Assembly (NCBI RefSeq): GCF_025822765.1 | Contig: NZ_JACKUK010000029.1 | Span: 1 to 64,000, forward strand | Source of the DNA: Mycobacterium barrassiae | GTDB taxonomy: Bacteria; Actinomycetota; Actinomycetes; Mycobacteriales; Mycobacteriaceae | Direction of reading: 5' to 3' | Length of the DNA: 64,000 nucleotides | Shown: one piece after another, positions 36,802 through 45,594 of the stretch | Layout: each line of letters begins with the position of its first letter | Position numbering within the stretch: position 1 is the first letter of the stretch | Program-made: the position numbers and the translations under genes | Notes under the pieces: model-generated | Database searches by the model: none | What the model saw: only the letters and a program-made list of their open reading frames with translations | What the model was told of the DNA's origin: nothing

Positions 36802-37698
36802 TCAGACAAGCGGCCGACCGGTGCGCATCCGCCAGTCGAGGTCCTTCAGCATCCAGTTGAACGGGAACCGCCTCATGAACCGCGGGAGGAAATTGTTGAT
36901 CCTGCCCACGATGCCCATCACGCGATTGAACCGGCGCTGTTTGTCGGCATCCCAGGGCAACCGCATCTCATCCCGGAACCGTTGCGGCAGAAAGCCGGTC
37001 GTGATGAAGAGGTTGAAAGCATCGATGCGCCGCTGGATGGGAGGAGGAAGCGTCGCTTTACCGACTCGTCCGGCGGCGATCGGCCACAGGTATTCGCGGA
37101 CGGCATCGTCGATGTGAACCTTCTCCAGCGACTGTTGCCAGTACTCGTCGAAGGCCTTGCGATCGGCGGGCCACATATCCGCGGGAACCTGCAGTGTGGT
37201 GCCGAGTGCCGCGCCGTCGCGGTAGTGGGCGTCGGCCAGCTCGTCATCCATCTCACCGACGAAGATGCGGTAGACGTCGACGAACCCCTTGTACAAGCAG
37301 GCCGCCACCCACAGCTGAAGTTCCTTGTCGAAGGCGTTGTACTCCACCGGATCGCCCGGCCGTGAATACACCTCGGCATGCGATTTGTTGACCGCACGCC
37401 GATAGGCCTTCTTCTGCTCGTCGGTACCCGAGAGCGCCACGGCGAGATAGGTGAACGTCGTCCGCGCCCGCTTGATCGGATGGCGGTCCGCACGTCCGCT
37501 CTCGACGCGGCTGTCCTTGACGCCGTAGCCGACCCCTGGCCGGGAGAGCTCCATGATCACGTTGGCCGGACCCGACAGCAGCCCGATGCCAGCGGCGTCG
37601 TCGGCTCGGTACATCCACCGAGGCGCGCGCCTGCCGCCCGGCAATGGCGGATCGTTGATCCCCCGGCCGACGTGGTCGATCACCACAGTGCTCGTCAT
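36802..37698 (-). CDS. Oxygenase MpaB-family protein (DUF2236)
   Basis: This 298-residue protein has the DUF2236 pattern: residues ~35-60 [29 protein letters not shown], the conserved [30 protein letters not shown] (heme-ligand His region), [21 protein letters not shown], and [21 protein letters not shown]. Members such as latex-clearing protein and MpaB bind a heme b. An AGAGGG ribosome site supports the ATG at 37698. Divergent from a TetR gene, and possibly co-transcribed with the downstream methyltransferase. Matches Rv0276 in position (recalled). Confidence 0.8.
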   Translation of the reverse strand: MTSTVVIDHVGRGINDPPLPGGRRAPRWMYRADDAAGIGLLSGPANVIMELSRPGVGYGVKDSRVESGRADRHPIKRARTTFTYLAVALSGTDEQKKAYRRAVNKSHAEVYSRPGDPVEYNAFDKELQLWVAACLYKGFVDVYRIFVGEMDDELADAHYRDGAALGTTLQVPADMWPADRKAFDEYWQQSLEKVHIDDAVREYLWPIAAGRVGKATLPPPIQRRIDAFNLFITTGFLPQRFRDEMRLPWDADKQRRFNRVMGIVGRINNFLPRFMRRFPFNWMLKDLDWRMRTGRPLV

Positions 37699-37712
37699 CG
37701 TCACCCTCTTCT

Positions 37713-37724
37713 TCACAAATGTGA
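37713..37724. promoter_or_regulatory. Short palindrome between MpaB-like and TetR genes
   Basis: TCACA and TGTGA pair around AA, 15 bases from the MpaB-like start and within the divergent promoter region. It is a plausible half of a TetR operator but short enough to be chance. Confidence 0.35.
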
Positions 37725-37770
37725 GAACGTGTGTTTCCTGATGTTGCCCTGCGTCCTGACGGGTGTCAAG

Positions 37771-38397
37771 ATGGCACTCATGGCACAGGTGCGGCCGTAC
37801 CGCGGCATCGAAGCCGGTGAGCGGGTGGCCGCTCGCCGGCGCCAGCTGCTGGACGCCGGCCTGGAATTGCTGGGCGCCGCGGGCAAAGACCCTGCCGAGT
37901 TGACCGTCCGCGCCATCTGCGGACAGGCCGGGCTGGGTGTCCGGTATTTCTACGAGAGCTTTACCGACAAGGACCATTTCATTGGGGCGGTCTATGACTC
38001 GGTGATCGCCGACATCGCCGCGACCACCCAGGCGGCGGTGGCGTCCGCGCCCCCTGACGAGCAGGCGCGCGCGGCGATGGCCAACATCGTGCGCACCATC
38101 TCCGCCGACACCCGGGTGGGCAGACTGCTGTTCAGCGTCGAGCTGTCCAACACCGTGATCGTGCGCAAACGTGCGGAGTCGACGGCGTTGTTCGCCGCGC
38201 TGCTCTTTGCGCACGCCGGTGCGCACGGAGCGCTGGACAACGATCGCGTCAAGGCCGCGTCACACTTCGTTGTCGGCGGGGTGGGCCAGGCCATCAGTGC
38301 CTGGCTGTCCGGTGACGTCACGCTCGGCCACGACGAACTGGTCGCCGCGCTGGCGGCGCTGATCGATCAGCTCGCGGCCATGCCGCCGCAGAGTTAG
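37771..38397 (+). CDS. TetR-family regulator (Rv0275c-like)
   Basis: This protein of about 208 residues has an N-terminal HTH: ARRRQLLDAGLELLGAAGKDPAELTVRAICGQAGLGVRYFYESFTDKDHFIGAVYD. The C-terminal helical ligand domain is dimerisation-competent. In-frame starts at 37741, 37771 and 37780 are possible. Divergent from the MpaB-like gene, its likely target. Its stop overlaps the convergent VOC gene by 4 bp. Confidence 0.8.
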   Translation: MALMAQVRPYRGIEAGERVAARRRQLLDAGLELLGAAGKDPAELTVRAICGQAGLGVRYFYESFTDKDHFIGAVYDSVIADIAATTQAAVASAPPDEQARAAMANIVRTISADTRVGRLLFSVELSNTVIVRKRAESTALFAALLFAHAGAHGALDNDRVKAASHFVVGGVGQAISAWLSGDVTLGHDELVAALAALIDQLAAMPPQS

Positions 38398-38969
38398 ACA
38401 GTCACCCGTGGCCGGCGATCGGCGGCGGTCTTCGGTTCAGTGACGGTGTCACTCTCAGTGAATTCTTTTGTCCAGCAGGCGAACTCAAGCGTAATGCCAT
38501 CAGGGTCGAGGAAGTAGAAGGACCGGACATACACGCCGGGGTGCACTGTCGCCGAGACCTGCTGTTCACTTTCGTCGTGGTTGAGGACCGGCCCGACACG
38601 CACGCCCTTGTCCTTGAGGCGCTGCCGATACTCGTCGAACTTCTCCGCGGGTACGTGGAAGGCCAGGTGGTTCATGGTGCTGACGGCGCTGACGATGTCA
38701 CCGATGCCCGGAATCGCCTCGGGTGACGAGATTCCCGGCACGCGATCGGGGGCCTCGGCGAACCAGAAGAAGGCCACGCAATCCCCGTTGCCCGCATCGA
38801 AGAAGAAGTGCTGACCCATGCCGCCGGGCAGGTCGAGCGACTTGATCAACGGCATGCCAAGCACATTGCTGTAGAAGTCAACGGTCTTCGCCATATCCGA
38901 ACACACAAGCGCGACGTGGTTGATGCCGCCGAGCTCGAACTCGGAATTCGGGTTATTCGGCTTGATCAT
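38394..38969 (-). CDS. VOC/glyoxalase-fold protein (Rv0274-like)
   Basis: This protein of about 191 residues has two beta-alpha-beta-beta-beta units. GINHVALVCSDMAKTVDFYSNVLGMPL carries the first metal His. NHLAFHVPAEKFDEYRQRLKDKG carries the second, and FYFLDPDGITLEFACW the Glu. The family includes glyoxalases, extradiol dioxygenases and epimerases; the reaction here is unknown. The ATG at 38969 gives MIKPNNPNSEFELGG; one at 38981 is also possible. It lies between two TetR genes and is divergent from the second. Confidence 0.8.
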   Translation of the reverse strand: MIKPNNPNSEFELGGINHVALVCSDMAKTVDFYSNVLGMPLIKSLDLPGGMGQHFFFDAGNGDCVAFFWFAEAPDRVPGISSPEAIPGIGDIVSAVSTMNHLAFHVPAEKFDEYRQRLKDKGVRVGPVLNHDESEQQVSATVHPGVYVRSFYFLDPDGITLEFACWTKEFTESDTVTEPKTAADRRPRVTV

Positions 38970-39027
38970 GTTTGACCACATCCTCTAGTCAAGCTCGAAT
39001 TCTGAATCTAACATCAGGTTCAGGTTG

Positions 39028-39041
39028 GATCAATGGTGATC
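39028..39041. promoter_or_regulatory. Possible TetR operator
   Basis: GATCA and TGATC form an inverted repeat around ATGG in the 90 bp between the divergent VOC and TetR genes, 19 bases before the TetR start. The same stretch also reads as a direct repeat of GATCAATGG. The assignment is weak. Confidence 0.3.
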
Positions 39042-39059
39042 AATGGTCAAGGAGAGGCC

Positions 39060-39683
39060 GTGACCGCTAGTCCGCGCGAGCAGTTGCCCACGTTGCGGGG
39101 TCGGCAGACGCAGGCGGCGATCGACGCGGGCGCCCGCGCGGTGATCGCCCGCAAAGGCATTCTCGCAACGACGATTTCGGACATCGCGGCCGAGGCCGGT
39201 AAGTCCACGGCATCGTTCTACAACTATTACGACTCCAAAGAAGCCATGGTCCGCGAGTGGGCCGTCCGGTTCCGCGACGAAGCCAGGGCACGATCCCGGG
39301 CAGCAGAAGAACCGGGCCTGACCGATTGGGAACGCTCGTATCAAGCGGCGGCCGCTCATTGGCACACGTACCGCCATCGCCTCGCCGAAATCGTCAGCGT
39401 GTCACAGCTGGCGATGGTCAACGACGATTTCGCCGACTACTGGAACGACATCTGCGCGCTGCCGATCGCACTGATCACCCACATGGTGAAAAGCGCTCAG
39501 CAACAGGGCTTCTGCAGCGATGACGATCCGCACCTGGTCGCGGTGGCGTTGGTGTCGATGCTCAATCAGTTCTGCTACACGCAGCTGGCCGGAGGCAAGA
39601 CCGGACCCGTCGACGACGATGCATGCATCACCACACTGGCCAACATCTTCTATCGAGTGATCTACCACAAGGGGGCGGCATGA
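39060..39683 (+). CDS. TetR-family regulator (Rv0273c-like)
   Basis: This 207-residue protein has the HTH TQAAIDAGARAVIARKGILATTISDIAAEAGKSTASFYNYYDSKEAMVREWA. The C-terminal domain has many aromatic residues (WERSYQAAAAHWHTYRHRLAE). The GTG at 39060 is chosen because GGAGAGG sits just upstream; the ATG at 39033 has none. It overlaps the downstream hydrolase by ATGA, so both are in one operon. Likely controls that operon and the divergent VOC gene. Confidence 0.85.
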   Translation: MTASPREQLPTLRGRQTQAAIDAGARAVIARKGILATTISDIAAEAGKSTASFYNYYDSKEAMVREWAVRFRDEARARSRAAEEPGLTDWERSYQAAAAHWHTYRHRLAEIVSVSQLAMVNDDFADYWNDICALPIALITHMVKSAQQQGFCSDDDPHLVAVALVSMLNQFCYTQLAGGKTGPVDDDACITTLANIFYRVIYHKGAA

Positions 39684-40822
39684 CCAGGGCACCGGCAAGT
39701 GGTGGAACACCAGGCGTCACCCGCGAATTCGTCGGTCTGCAGTCCCCCACCGCACGACGTGCGGGCGCGGGCGGAAATCCGTGTCAGGGCCTCTACTACC
39801 GCGGTGTGGGACGCAAACCGAAGGTGGCGATGATCGCCACGCACTACCAGATCGACTTCTCCGAGCACTATCTCGCTGACTACATGGCCACCCGCGGAAT
39901 TGGATTCCTCGGCTGGAACACCCGCTATCGCGGCTTCGAAAGCAGCTTTCTACTCGACCACGCCCTGGTGGACATCGGCGTCGGTGTGCGCTGGCTTCGT
40001 GAGATCGCAGGGGTGGAAACGGTTGTGCTGCTGGGAAATTCCGGTGGCGGCTCGCTCATGGCGGCCTACCAGGCGCAAGCTGTCGACCCGCACGTCACTC
40101 CGATGGAGGGTATGCGGCCCGCGGCGGGCCTGAATGATCTGCCGCCTGCGGACGGCTACATAGCGAGCGCCGCCCATCCCGGTCGTCCCGACGTCCTCAC
40201 GGCGTGGATGGACGCCTCGGTGGTCGACGAAAACGACGCTGTCGCCAGCGATCCCGATCTTGATCTGTTCAACGCGGAGAACGGTCCACCGTTTTCGGCC
40301 GAGTTCGTCAAGCGCTACCGCTCGGCGCAGATCGCGCGCAACAACGCCATCACCGACTGGGCCGAGACCGAACTCAAGCGCGTGCGCGCCGCCGGTTTCT
40401 CCGACCGTCCGTTCACGGTGCTGCGGACCTGGGCCGATCCGCGAATGGTCGACCCGACCCTGGAACCGACGAAACGGGCGCCCAACATGTGCTACGCGGG
40501 TGTACCGGTCAGGGCCAACCGCTCGGCACACGGCATCGCCGCGGCGTGCACACTGCGCAGCTGGCTCGGCATGTGGAGTCTGCGCCATGCGCAGACCCGC
40601 GCCGAACCGCACCTGGCGCGCGTCACCTGTCCCGCGCTGGTGATCAACGCCGAACAGGACACCGGCGTGTACCCGTCTGACGCGCAACGCATTTTCGACG
40701 CACTGGGCAGCGAAGACAAGGCGCGGTGTTCGATCGACACCGACCACTACTTCACCACCCCGGGAGCCCGCAGCGAGAAGGCCGATACCATCGCCAAGTG
40801 GATCGCGAAGCGGTGGCGCTAG
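39680..40822 (+). CDS. Alpha/beta hydrolase (Rv0272c-like)
   Basis: This 380-residue protein carries VAMIATHYQIDFSEHYLADYMATRGIGFLGWNTRYRG (oxyanion/strand 4 region), the nucleophile elbow VVLLGNSGGGSLMAAYQ (Ser ~118), ACPALVINAEQDTGVYPSD-like acid region and DTDHYFTTPG (His). It resembles esterases of the mycobacterial Rv0272c group; the substrate is unknown. It is translationally coupled to the TetR gene upstream and overlaps the dehydrogenase gene by 10 bp. Confidence 0.8.
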   Translation: MTRAPASGGTPGVTREFVGLQSPTARRAGAGGNPCQGLYYRGVGRKPKVAMIATHYQIDFSEHYLADYMATRGIGFLGWNTRYRGFESSFLLDHALVDIGVGVRWLREIAGVETVVLLGNSGGGSLMAAYQAQAVDPHVTPMEGMRPAAGLNDLPPADGYIASAAHPGRPDVLTAWMDASVVDENDAVASDPDLDLFNAENGPPFSAEFVKRYRSAQIARNNAITDWAETELKRVRAAGFSDRPFTVLRTWADPRMVDPTLEPTKRAPNMCYAGVPVRANRSAHGIAAACTLRSWLGMWSLRHAQTRAEPHLARVTCPALVINAEQDTGVYPSDAQRIFDALGSEDKARCSIDTDHYFTTPGARSEKADTIAKWIAKRWR

Positions 40823-41826
40823 GGGGTGACTCTTCGCGCGAGAACCCGAAGCTGCGAGTCCTCGCTCACTACACCCCCGGCGACAAAGTGGCGCAGTTCG
40901 TTGCGCCAGAATCGGATTGGCTCGAGATCCGCTACTGCGCCGAGGATGACGACGACACCTTCTACCGTGAGTTGCCAGACGCCGAGGTGATCTGGCACGT
41001 GCTGCGGCCGATATCCGGTGCGGATCTGGAGCGGGCACCACATTGCCGGCTCGTGCACAAGTTGGGCGCGGGCGTCAACACCATCGATGTCGAGACGGCG
41101 ACGCGGCTGGGCATCGCCGTCGCGAACATGCCGGGCGCGAACGCGCCCTCGGTCGCGGAGGGCACCGTGCTGCTGATGCTCGCCGCGCTGCGCCGGCTGA
41201 CCGAACTGGACCGCGCCACCCGCGAGGGCAGGGGCTGGCCGTCGGATCCGAGCCTGGGCGAGACGGTCCGCGACATCGGCAGCTGCACCGTCGGGCTGGT
41301 GGGCTACGGGAACATCGCCAAGCGGGTGGAGACCATCGTGCGGGCAATGGGCACATCGGAGGTGCTGCACACGAGTACGCGCGACGACGGACATCCCGGC
41401 TGGTGTCCGCTGCCCGAGCTGCTCGCAGCCAGCGACATCGTCACCCTGCACATCCCATTGACCGATCAGACCGCGGGACTGCTGGACGCCGACGCGCTCG
41501 GCCTGATGAAGCCCGATGCGGTGTTGGTCAACACCTCCCGCGGCGCGGTGGTCGACGAGGATGCGCTCGTCAACGCGCTGCGGTCAGGCGGTCTGGCGGC
41601 CGCGGGTCTGGACGTCTTCGCCGTGGAACCGGTACATCCCGACAATCCGCTGCTAAGCCTGACCAATGTGGTGCTCACGCCGCACGTCACCTGGTACACC
41701 GTGGACACCATGCGGCGCTACCTGGCCGAGGCGGTCGACAACTGCCGCCGCATCCGGGACGGCCGGGACCTGGCCAATGTCGTGAACGGTATCGTGGTTC
41801 CCAACCGACCGGTTAATAGGGAATAA
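40813..41826 (+). CDS. D-isomer-specific 2-hydroxyacid dehydrogenase
   Basis: This NAD-dependent enzyme of about 337 residues has the domain typical of D-3-phosphoglycerate dehydrogenase relatives. VHKLGAGVNTIDVETATRLGIAVANMPGANAPSVAE is followed by the Rossmann motif GLVGYGNIAKRVE (~162), ASDIVTLHIPLTDQT, catalytic Arg NTSRGAVVDE (~240), and His VLTPHVTWYT (~290). It lacks the regulatory ACT domain, so it is more likely a catabolic 2-hydroxyacid dehydrogenase than SerA. The GTG at 40813 overlaps the upstream hydrolase; the true start may be slightly later. Confidence 0.8.
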   Translation: MALGGDSSRENPKLRVLAHYTPGDKVAQFVAPESDWLEIRYCAEDDDDTFYRELPDAEVIWHVLRPISGADLERAPHCRLVHKLGAGVNTIDVETATRLGIAVANMPGANAPSVAEGTVLLMLAALRRLTELDRATREGRGWPSDPSLGETVRDIGSCTVGLVGYGNIAKRVETIVRAMGTSEVLHTSTRDDGHPGWCPLPELLAASDIVTLHIPLTDQTAGLLDADALGLMKPDAVLVNTSRGAVVDEDALVNALRSGGLAAAGLDVFAVEPVHPDNPLLSLTNVVLTPHVTWYTVDTMRRYLAEAVDNCRRIRDGRDLANVVNGIVVPNRPVNRE

Positions 41827-41864
41827 CCCCCGCCACAGCTGCGCGACAACGAGGTGCAACAGCC

Positions 41865-44057
41865 ATGCCCATCGCAATCAACACCGAGCACAACGATCTC
41901 GCTGATTCGGTCCGGTCTCTGGTGGCGCGAGTCGCGCCATCGGAGGTGCTGCACGAGGCGCTGGAAACGCCGATTCCGAACCCGCCGCCCTACTGGAAGG
42001 CCGCCGCAGAGCAGGGCCTCCAAGGTGTGCATCTGGCGGAATCGGTTGGCGGGCAAGGGTTCGGCATCCTCGAACTGGCGATCGTGCTCGCGGAGTTCGG
42101 CTACGGCGCGGTGCCCGGCCCCTTCGTACCCTCGGCGATCGCCAGTGCGCTGATCGCCGCCAACGACCCCGACACCAAGGTGCTCAACGACCTGGCCTCC
42201 GGCGAGGTCATCGCGGCCTACGCCATCGACTCCGGGCTGACGGCCACCAAGCATGGCAACGACCTGGTCATTCGTGGTGAGGTCCGCGCCGTGCCCGCGG
42301 CCGCGCAGGCGTCGGTGCTGGTGCTTCCGGTCGCGATCGACAGCGGGGAGGAGTGGGTGGTCCTCGACGCCGACGCGCTCGAGATCGAGCCCGTGCCGAG
42401 TGTGGATCCGCTTCGCCCGGTGGCACACGTGCGGGCCAACGCCGTCGAGGTCGGCGACGACCGCGTGCTGGGCAACCTCAGCCGTGGCCACGCGCGGGCG
42501 ATCATCTCGACGCTCCTGTCCGCGGAATGCATCGGCGTCGCCCGCTGGGCCACCGACACCGCGACCGCGTACGCCAAGATCCGTGAGCAGTTCGGCCGGC
42601 CGATCGGCCAGTTCCAGGCCATCAAGCACAAGTGCGCCCAGATGATCGCCGACACCGAGCGCGCGACCGCCGCGGTATGGGATGCCGCACGCGCCATCGA
42701 CGAGCACACCAAGAACCCAACGGACAACACGGCTTTCGAGTTCGCCGCTGCCGTCGCGGCCACCTTGGCGCCCGACGCCGTGTTGCACACCACCCAGGAC
42801 TGCATCCAGGTGCACGGCGGTATCGGCTTCACCTGGGAACACGACACCAACGTGTACTACCGGCGCGCCCTGGTGCTGGCCGCATGTTTCGGTCGCACCA
42901 GTGACTACCCGCAGCAGGTCGTCGACATCGCGACCAGCACCGGGATGCGCAGGCTGGACATCGATCTGGACCCCGAGACGGAGAAACTCCGTGACGAGAT
43001 CCGCGCGGAAGTGGCGGCGCTGAAAGCGATTCCGAGCGAGGAACGCAACGCCGCGCTCGCCGAGGGCGGCTGGGTGGTGCCACACCTGCCCAAGCCGTGG
43101 GGCCGCGGAGCCGGCCCTGTCGAGCAGATCATCATCGCCCAGGAGTTCAACGCCGGCCGGGTCCGCCGTCCGGCGATGGGCATCGCGGCGTGGCTGATCC
43201 CGTCGGTGGTGGCGTTCGGGACCGACGAGCAGAAGCAGCGCTTCCTGCCCCCGACGCTGCGCGGCGAGATGATCTGGTGCCAGCTGTTTTCCGAGCCCGG
43301 CGCCGGCTCCGACCTCGCCAGCCTGACGACCAAGGCCACCAAGGTCGACGGCGGCTGGCGGATCTCCGGCCAGAAGATCTGGACCACCGGTGCGCAGTAC
43401 TCGCACTGGGGCATGCTGCTGGCGAGAACGGACACCTCCGCACCCAAACACAATGGCATCACCTACTTCCTGCTCGACATGAGCAGTGACGGGGTCGAGG
43501 TGAAGCCCCTGCGCGAACTGACCGGCAACGCGATGTTCAACACGGTCTTCATCGACGACGTCTTCGTGCCCGACGACATGGTGCTCGGTGAGGTCAACCG
43601 CGGCTGGGAGGTCAGCCGCACCACCTTGACGGCCGAACGGGTCTCGATCGGCAGCACGGAGCCACCGTTCCTGCCCAACCTCGACGGCTTCGTCGAGTTC
43701 GTTCGCGACGGCCAGTTCGATCAGGTCGGGCAGAATCACGCCGGGCATCTCATCGCCGAAGGGCACGCCGCGAAGGTGCTGAACATGCGGTCGACGCTGC
43801 TGACGCTGGCCGGCGGCGACCCGATGCCCGCGGCGGCCATCTCCAAACTGCTGTCGATGCGCACCGGTCAGAAGTACGCCGAGTTCGCGGTGTCGTCGTT
43901 CGGCACCGACGGCGCCGTCGGCGACCCCGAGACACCGCAGGGCAAGTGGGCCGAGTTCCTGTTGGCCAGCCGTGCCACCACCATTTACGGTGGCACGTCG
44001 GAGGTGCAGCTCAACATCATCGCCGAGCGGTTGCTCGGACTGCCCCGCGATCCGTAG
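41865..44057 (+). CDS. fadE6: Acyl-CoA dehydrogenase FadE6 (double-domain)
   Basis: This 730-residue protein has two tandem acyl-CoA dehydrogenase folds. Residues 1-~375 form an ACAD half (AEQGLQGVHLAESVGGQGFG, YAKIREQFGRPIGQFQAIKH, QVHGGIGFTWEHDTNVYYRR). Residues ~385-730 form a second half (FSEPGAGSDLASLTTKA, GWRISGQKIWTTGA, YGGTSEVQLNIIAERLLGLPRDP). Such fused enzymes oxidise acyl-CoAs in beta-oxidation with FAD. Length and the fadD2/polD2 neighbourhood match M. tuberculosis fadE6 (Rv0271c, recalled). AGGTG precedes the ATG by 8 bases. Confidence 0.85.
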   Translation: MPIAINTEHNDLADSVRSLVARVAPSEVLHEALETPIPNPPPYWKAAAEQGLQGVHLAESVGGQGFGILELAIVLAEFGYGAVPGPFVPSAIASALIAANDPDTKVLNDLASGEVIAAYAIDSGLTATKHGNDLVIRGEVRAVPAAAQASVLVLPVAIDSGEEWVVLDADALEIEPVPSVDPLRPVAHVRANAVEVGDDRVLGNLSRGHARAIISTLLSAECIGVARWATDTATAYAKIREQFGRPIGQFQAIKHKCAQMIADTERATAAVWDAARAIDEHTKNPTDNTAFEFAAAVAATLAPDAVLHTTQDCIQVHGGIGFTWEHDTNVYYRRALVLAACFGRTSDYPQQVVDIATSTGMRRLDIDLDPETEKLRDEIRAEVAALKAIPSEERNAALAEGGWVVPHLPKPWGRGAGPVEQIIIAQEFNAGRVRRPAMGIAAWLIPSVVAFGTDEQKQRFLPPTLRGEMIWCQLFSEPGAGSDLASLTTKATKVDGGWRISGQKIWTTGAQYSHWGMLLARTDTSAPKHNGITYFLLDMSSDGVEVKPLRELTGNAMFNTVFIDDVFVPDDMVLGEVNRGWEVSRTTLTAERVSIGSTEPPFLPNLDGFVEFVRDGQFDQVGQNHAGHLIAEGHAAKVLNMRSTLLTLAGGDPMPAAAISKLLSMRTGQKYAEFAVSSFGTDGAVGDPETPQGKWAEFLLASRATTIYGGTSEVQLNIIAERLLGLPRDP

Positions 44058-44120
44058 GAAACTGCGAATTCCGGGTCTACTATCGAAATAGGCGTTTGCC
44101 CAATTTGGTTGGTGGTAGAT

Positions 44121-44408
44121 ATGCGGGTTCTCAAGAAGCGAATAGTTCCGCTGCTCTTCACGGGAGCGGCCGCCTCGGCGTTGTTGATCGCGCCCTCGGC
44201 ATTCATGGCGGGGCAGGATGCCGGCGGTGCCCAGACGGTCGCTGGTCCGCCCTGCTACATGGGCACGACGTTCCCGAACCCATGGGGACGCAGCTGCACG
44301 ATCCCCGGGCCGGTCCACAAGATCCGCGGATCCGCGCCCGATGCCAACGCGATCATCGCGTGCCGCGGCATTCCTGGATGCCTGTCCTGGTACGTCAACA
44401 ACCCCTAG
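44121..44408 (+). CDS. Small exported four-cysteine protein
   Basis: This 95-residue protein has a signal peptide (MRVLKKRIVPLLFTGAAASALLIAPSAFMAG). The mature ~60-residue chain contains four Cys (PPCYMG, RSCTIP, IACRGIPGC), probably forming two disulfides, and ends LSWYVNNP. I do not recognise a named family, although similar short cysteine-rich exported proteins occur in mycobacteria. GGTGG lies just before the ATG. The function is unknown. Confidence 0.7.
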   Translation: MRVLKKRIVPLLFTGAAASALLIAPSAFMAGQDAGGAQTVAGPPCYMGTTFPNPWGRSCTIPGPVHKIRGSAPDANAIIACRGIPGCLSWYVNNP

Positions 44409-44429
44409 AGAAAACCCCTACTTGTTTCG

Positions 44430-44445
44430 CCCGCGCCTACGCGGG
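44430..44445 (+). terminator. GC-rich hairpin after the cysteine-rich gene
   Basis: CCCGCG and CGCGGG pair perfectly around CCTA, 22 bases after the stop at 44408 and 13 bases before the next GTG. No T-run follows, so it is a weak intrinsic terminator candidate or a translation-control hairpin for the downstream membrane gene. Confidence 0.4.
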
Positions 44446-44457
44446 AACCCGACGACT

Positions 44458-44769
44458 GTGACCAACGACGTCGAAAAACGCTTTGACCGGCCTGGTGCGT
44501 TCCGCGCTGCGGCGACCTACGTCGGTGTCGTCGTCGCCATCGCGGGAGCCATCTTCGCCATCTATGCATTCACCGCGCGGGGATCGGTGATCGCCGCCTC
44601 CCTGGTGCCCGCCGCCCTTTTCGTCGGCGGAGTCGGCGCGTTCGTGAGGACCTACCGCGAATGGAAGGCCGAGGGAGGATGGTTTGCCTGGCAGGGCGCG
44701 GGCTGGTTCCTGCTGACCCTGATGCTGGTGTGCCTGGCGATTCCAGGCGCCGCGATGCAGACGGACTAG
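44458..44769 (+). CDS. Small three-helix membrane protein
   Basis: This 103-residue protein starts at GTG (MTNDVEKRFDRPGAFRAA) with three predicted membrane helices: ATYVGVVVAIAGAIFAIYAF, VIAASLVPAALFVGGVGAFV and GWFLLTLMLVCLAIPGAAM. No family recognised and no catalytic motif seen. Its last 4 bp overlap the convergent SDR gene. Confidence 0.6.
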   Translation: MTNDVEKRFDRPGAFRAAATYVGVVVAIAGAIFAIYAFTARGSVIAASLVPAALFVGGVGAFVRTYREWKAEGGWFAWQGAGWFLLTLMLVCLAIPGAAMQTD

Positions 44770-45545
44770 GGAACGATCGAGTCGACGTAGCCGCCGTCGA
44801 CACGCAGTGCCCCACCGGTTGTCGCCGAGGCCTGCGGGGACGCCAGATAGGTGACCATGTTGGCGATCTCTTCGGGTTCGATGAGCCGCTCCAGCAGCGA
44901 CTGCGGTCGATGCTTGCGCATGAACTCGCGCTGCGCTTCGTCCCACGGCAATGATTTGTCGACGAGTTGATAGACGAAGTCCTCGACACCCGCGGTGTGG
45001 GTGGGTCCCGCGATGACCGAGTTCACGGTGACACCGGTGCCCGAGGCGTCCTTCGCGAACCCCCGCGACAACGCCAAGAGCGCGGTCTTCGAAACCCCGT
45101 AGTGGATCATTTCCTGCGGAATCACGATCGCGGAGTCGCTGGCGATCTGGATCACCCTGCCCCAGCCACGCTCCGTCATCGCGGGCAGGTAACTGCGGAT
45201 AAGTCGTGCTGCCGCAAGCACATTCACCTCGAAGTAGGTGCGCCACTGCTCGTCGGTGATCTCGCGTGCGGGGACCGCCCCGAAGATGCCGAGATTGTTC
45301 ACCAGGATGTCGACATCGGGCAGCTGCTTCAGCAGCTTCTCAACTCCGTCATCGGTCGCCACGTCGGCGGCCACCCCGACGGCGTCCCCACCCAGCGAGG
45401 CGACGGCTTCGTCGACGCGGTCGGGCGAGCGCCCGTTGACCACGACCCGTGCACCGCTGTTGGCCAATCCCTGTGCGATCGCCAGTCCGATGCCCTGGGT
45501 GGACCCCGTGACGAGCGCTGTCTTTCCGGCCAGATCAATGTTCAC
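44766..45545 (-). CDS. SDR-family oxidoreductase
   Basis: This 259-residue classical SDR has TGSTQGIGLA (cofactor, ~13), VVVNGRS (Asn/Arg suggesting NADP use), VNNLGIFG, Ser in IASDSA, Tyr-Lys in YGVSKTA (~150) and VNSVIAGPT. The family is close to mycobacterial 3-oxoacyl-ACP reductase-like enzymes. It starts 49 bp from the end of fadD2 on the same strand, so fadD2 and the SDR could be co-transcribed. Substrate unknown. Confidence 0.82.
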   Translation of the reverse strand: MNIDLAGKTALVTGSTQGIGLAIAQGLANSGARVVVNGRSPDRVDEAVASLGGDAVGVAADVATDDGVEKLLKQLPDVDILVNNLGIFGAVPAREITDEQWRTYFEVNVLAAARLIRSYLPAMTERGWGRVIQIASDSAIVIPQEMIHYGVSKTALLALSRGFAKDASGTGVTVNSVIAGPTHTAGVEDFVYQLVDKSLPWDEAQREFMRKHRPQSLLERLIEPEEIANMVTYLASPQASATTGGALRVDGGYVDSIVP

Positions 45546-45594
45546 GCTGTCGTACTACCACCGCGACAGCAGAACTATTCCGAGTCGCGCAGAC

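Noticed and set aside
41718-44318. 866-codon minus-strand frame opposite fadE6
   Set aside because: Low-complexity His/Arg/Gly-rich antisense shadow; the plus strand encodes both ACAD domains.
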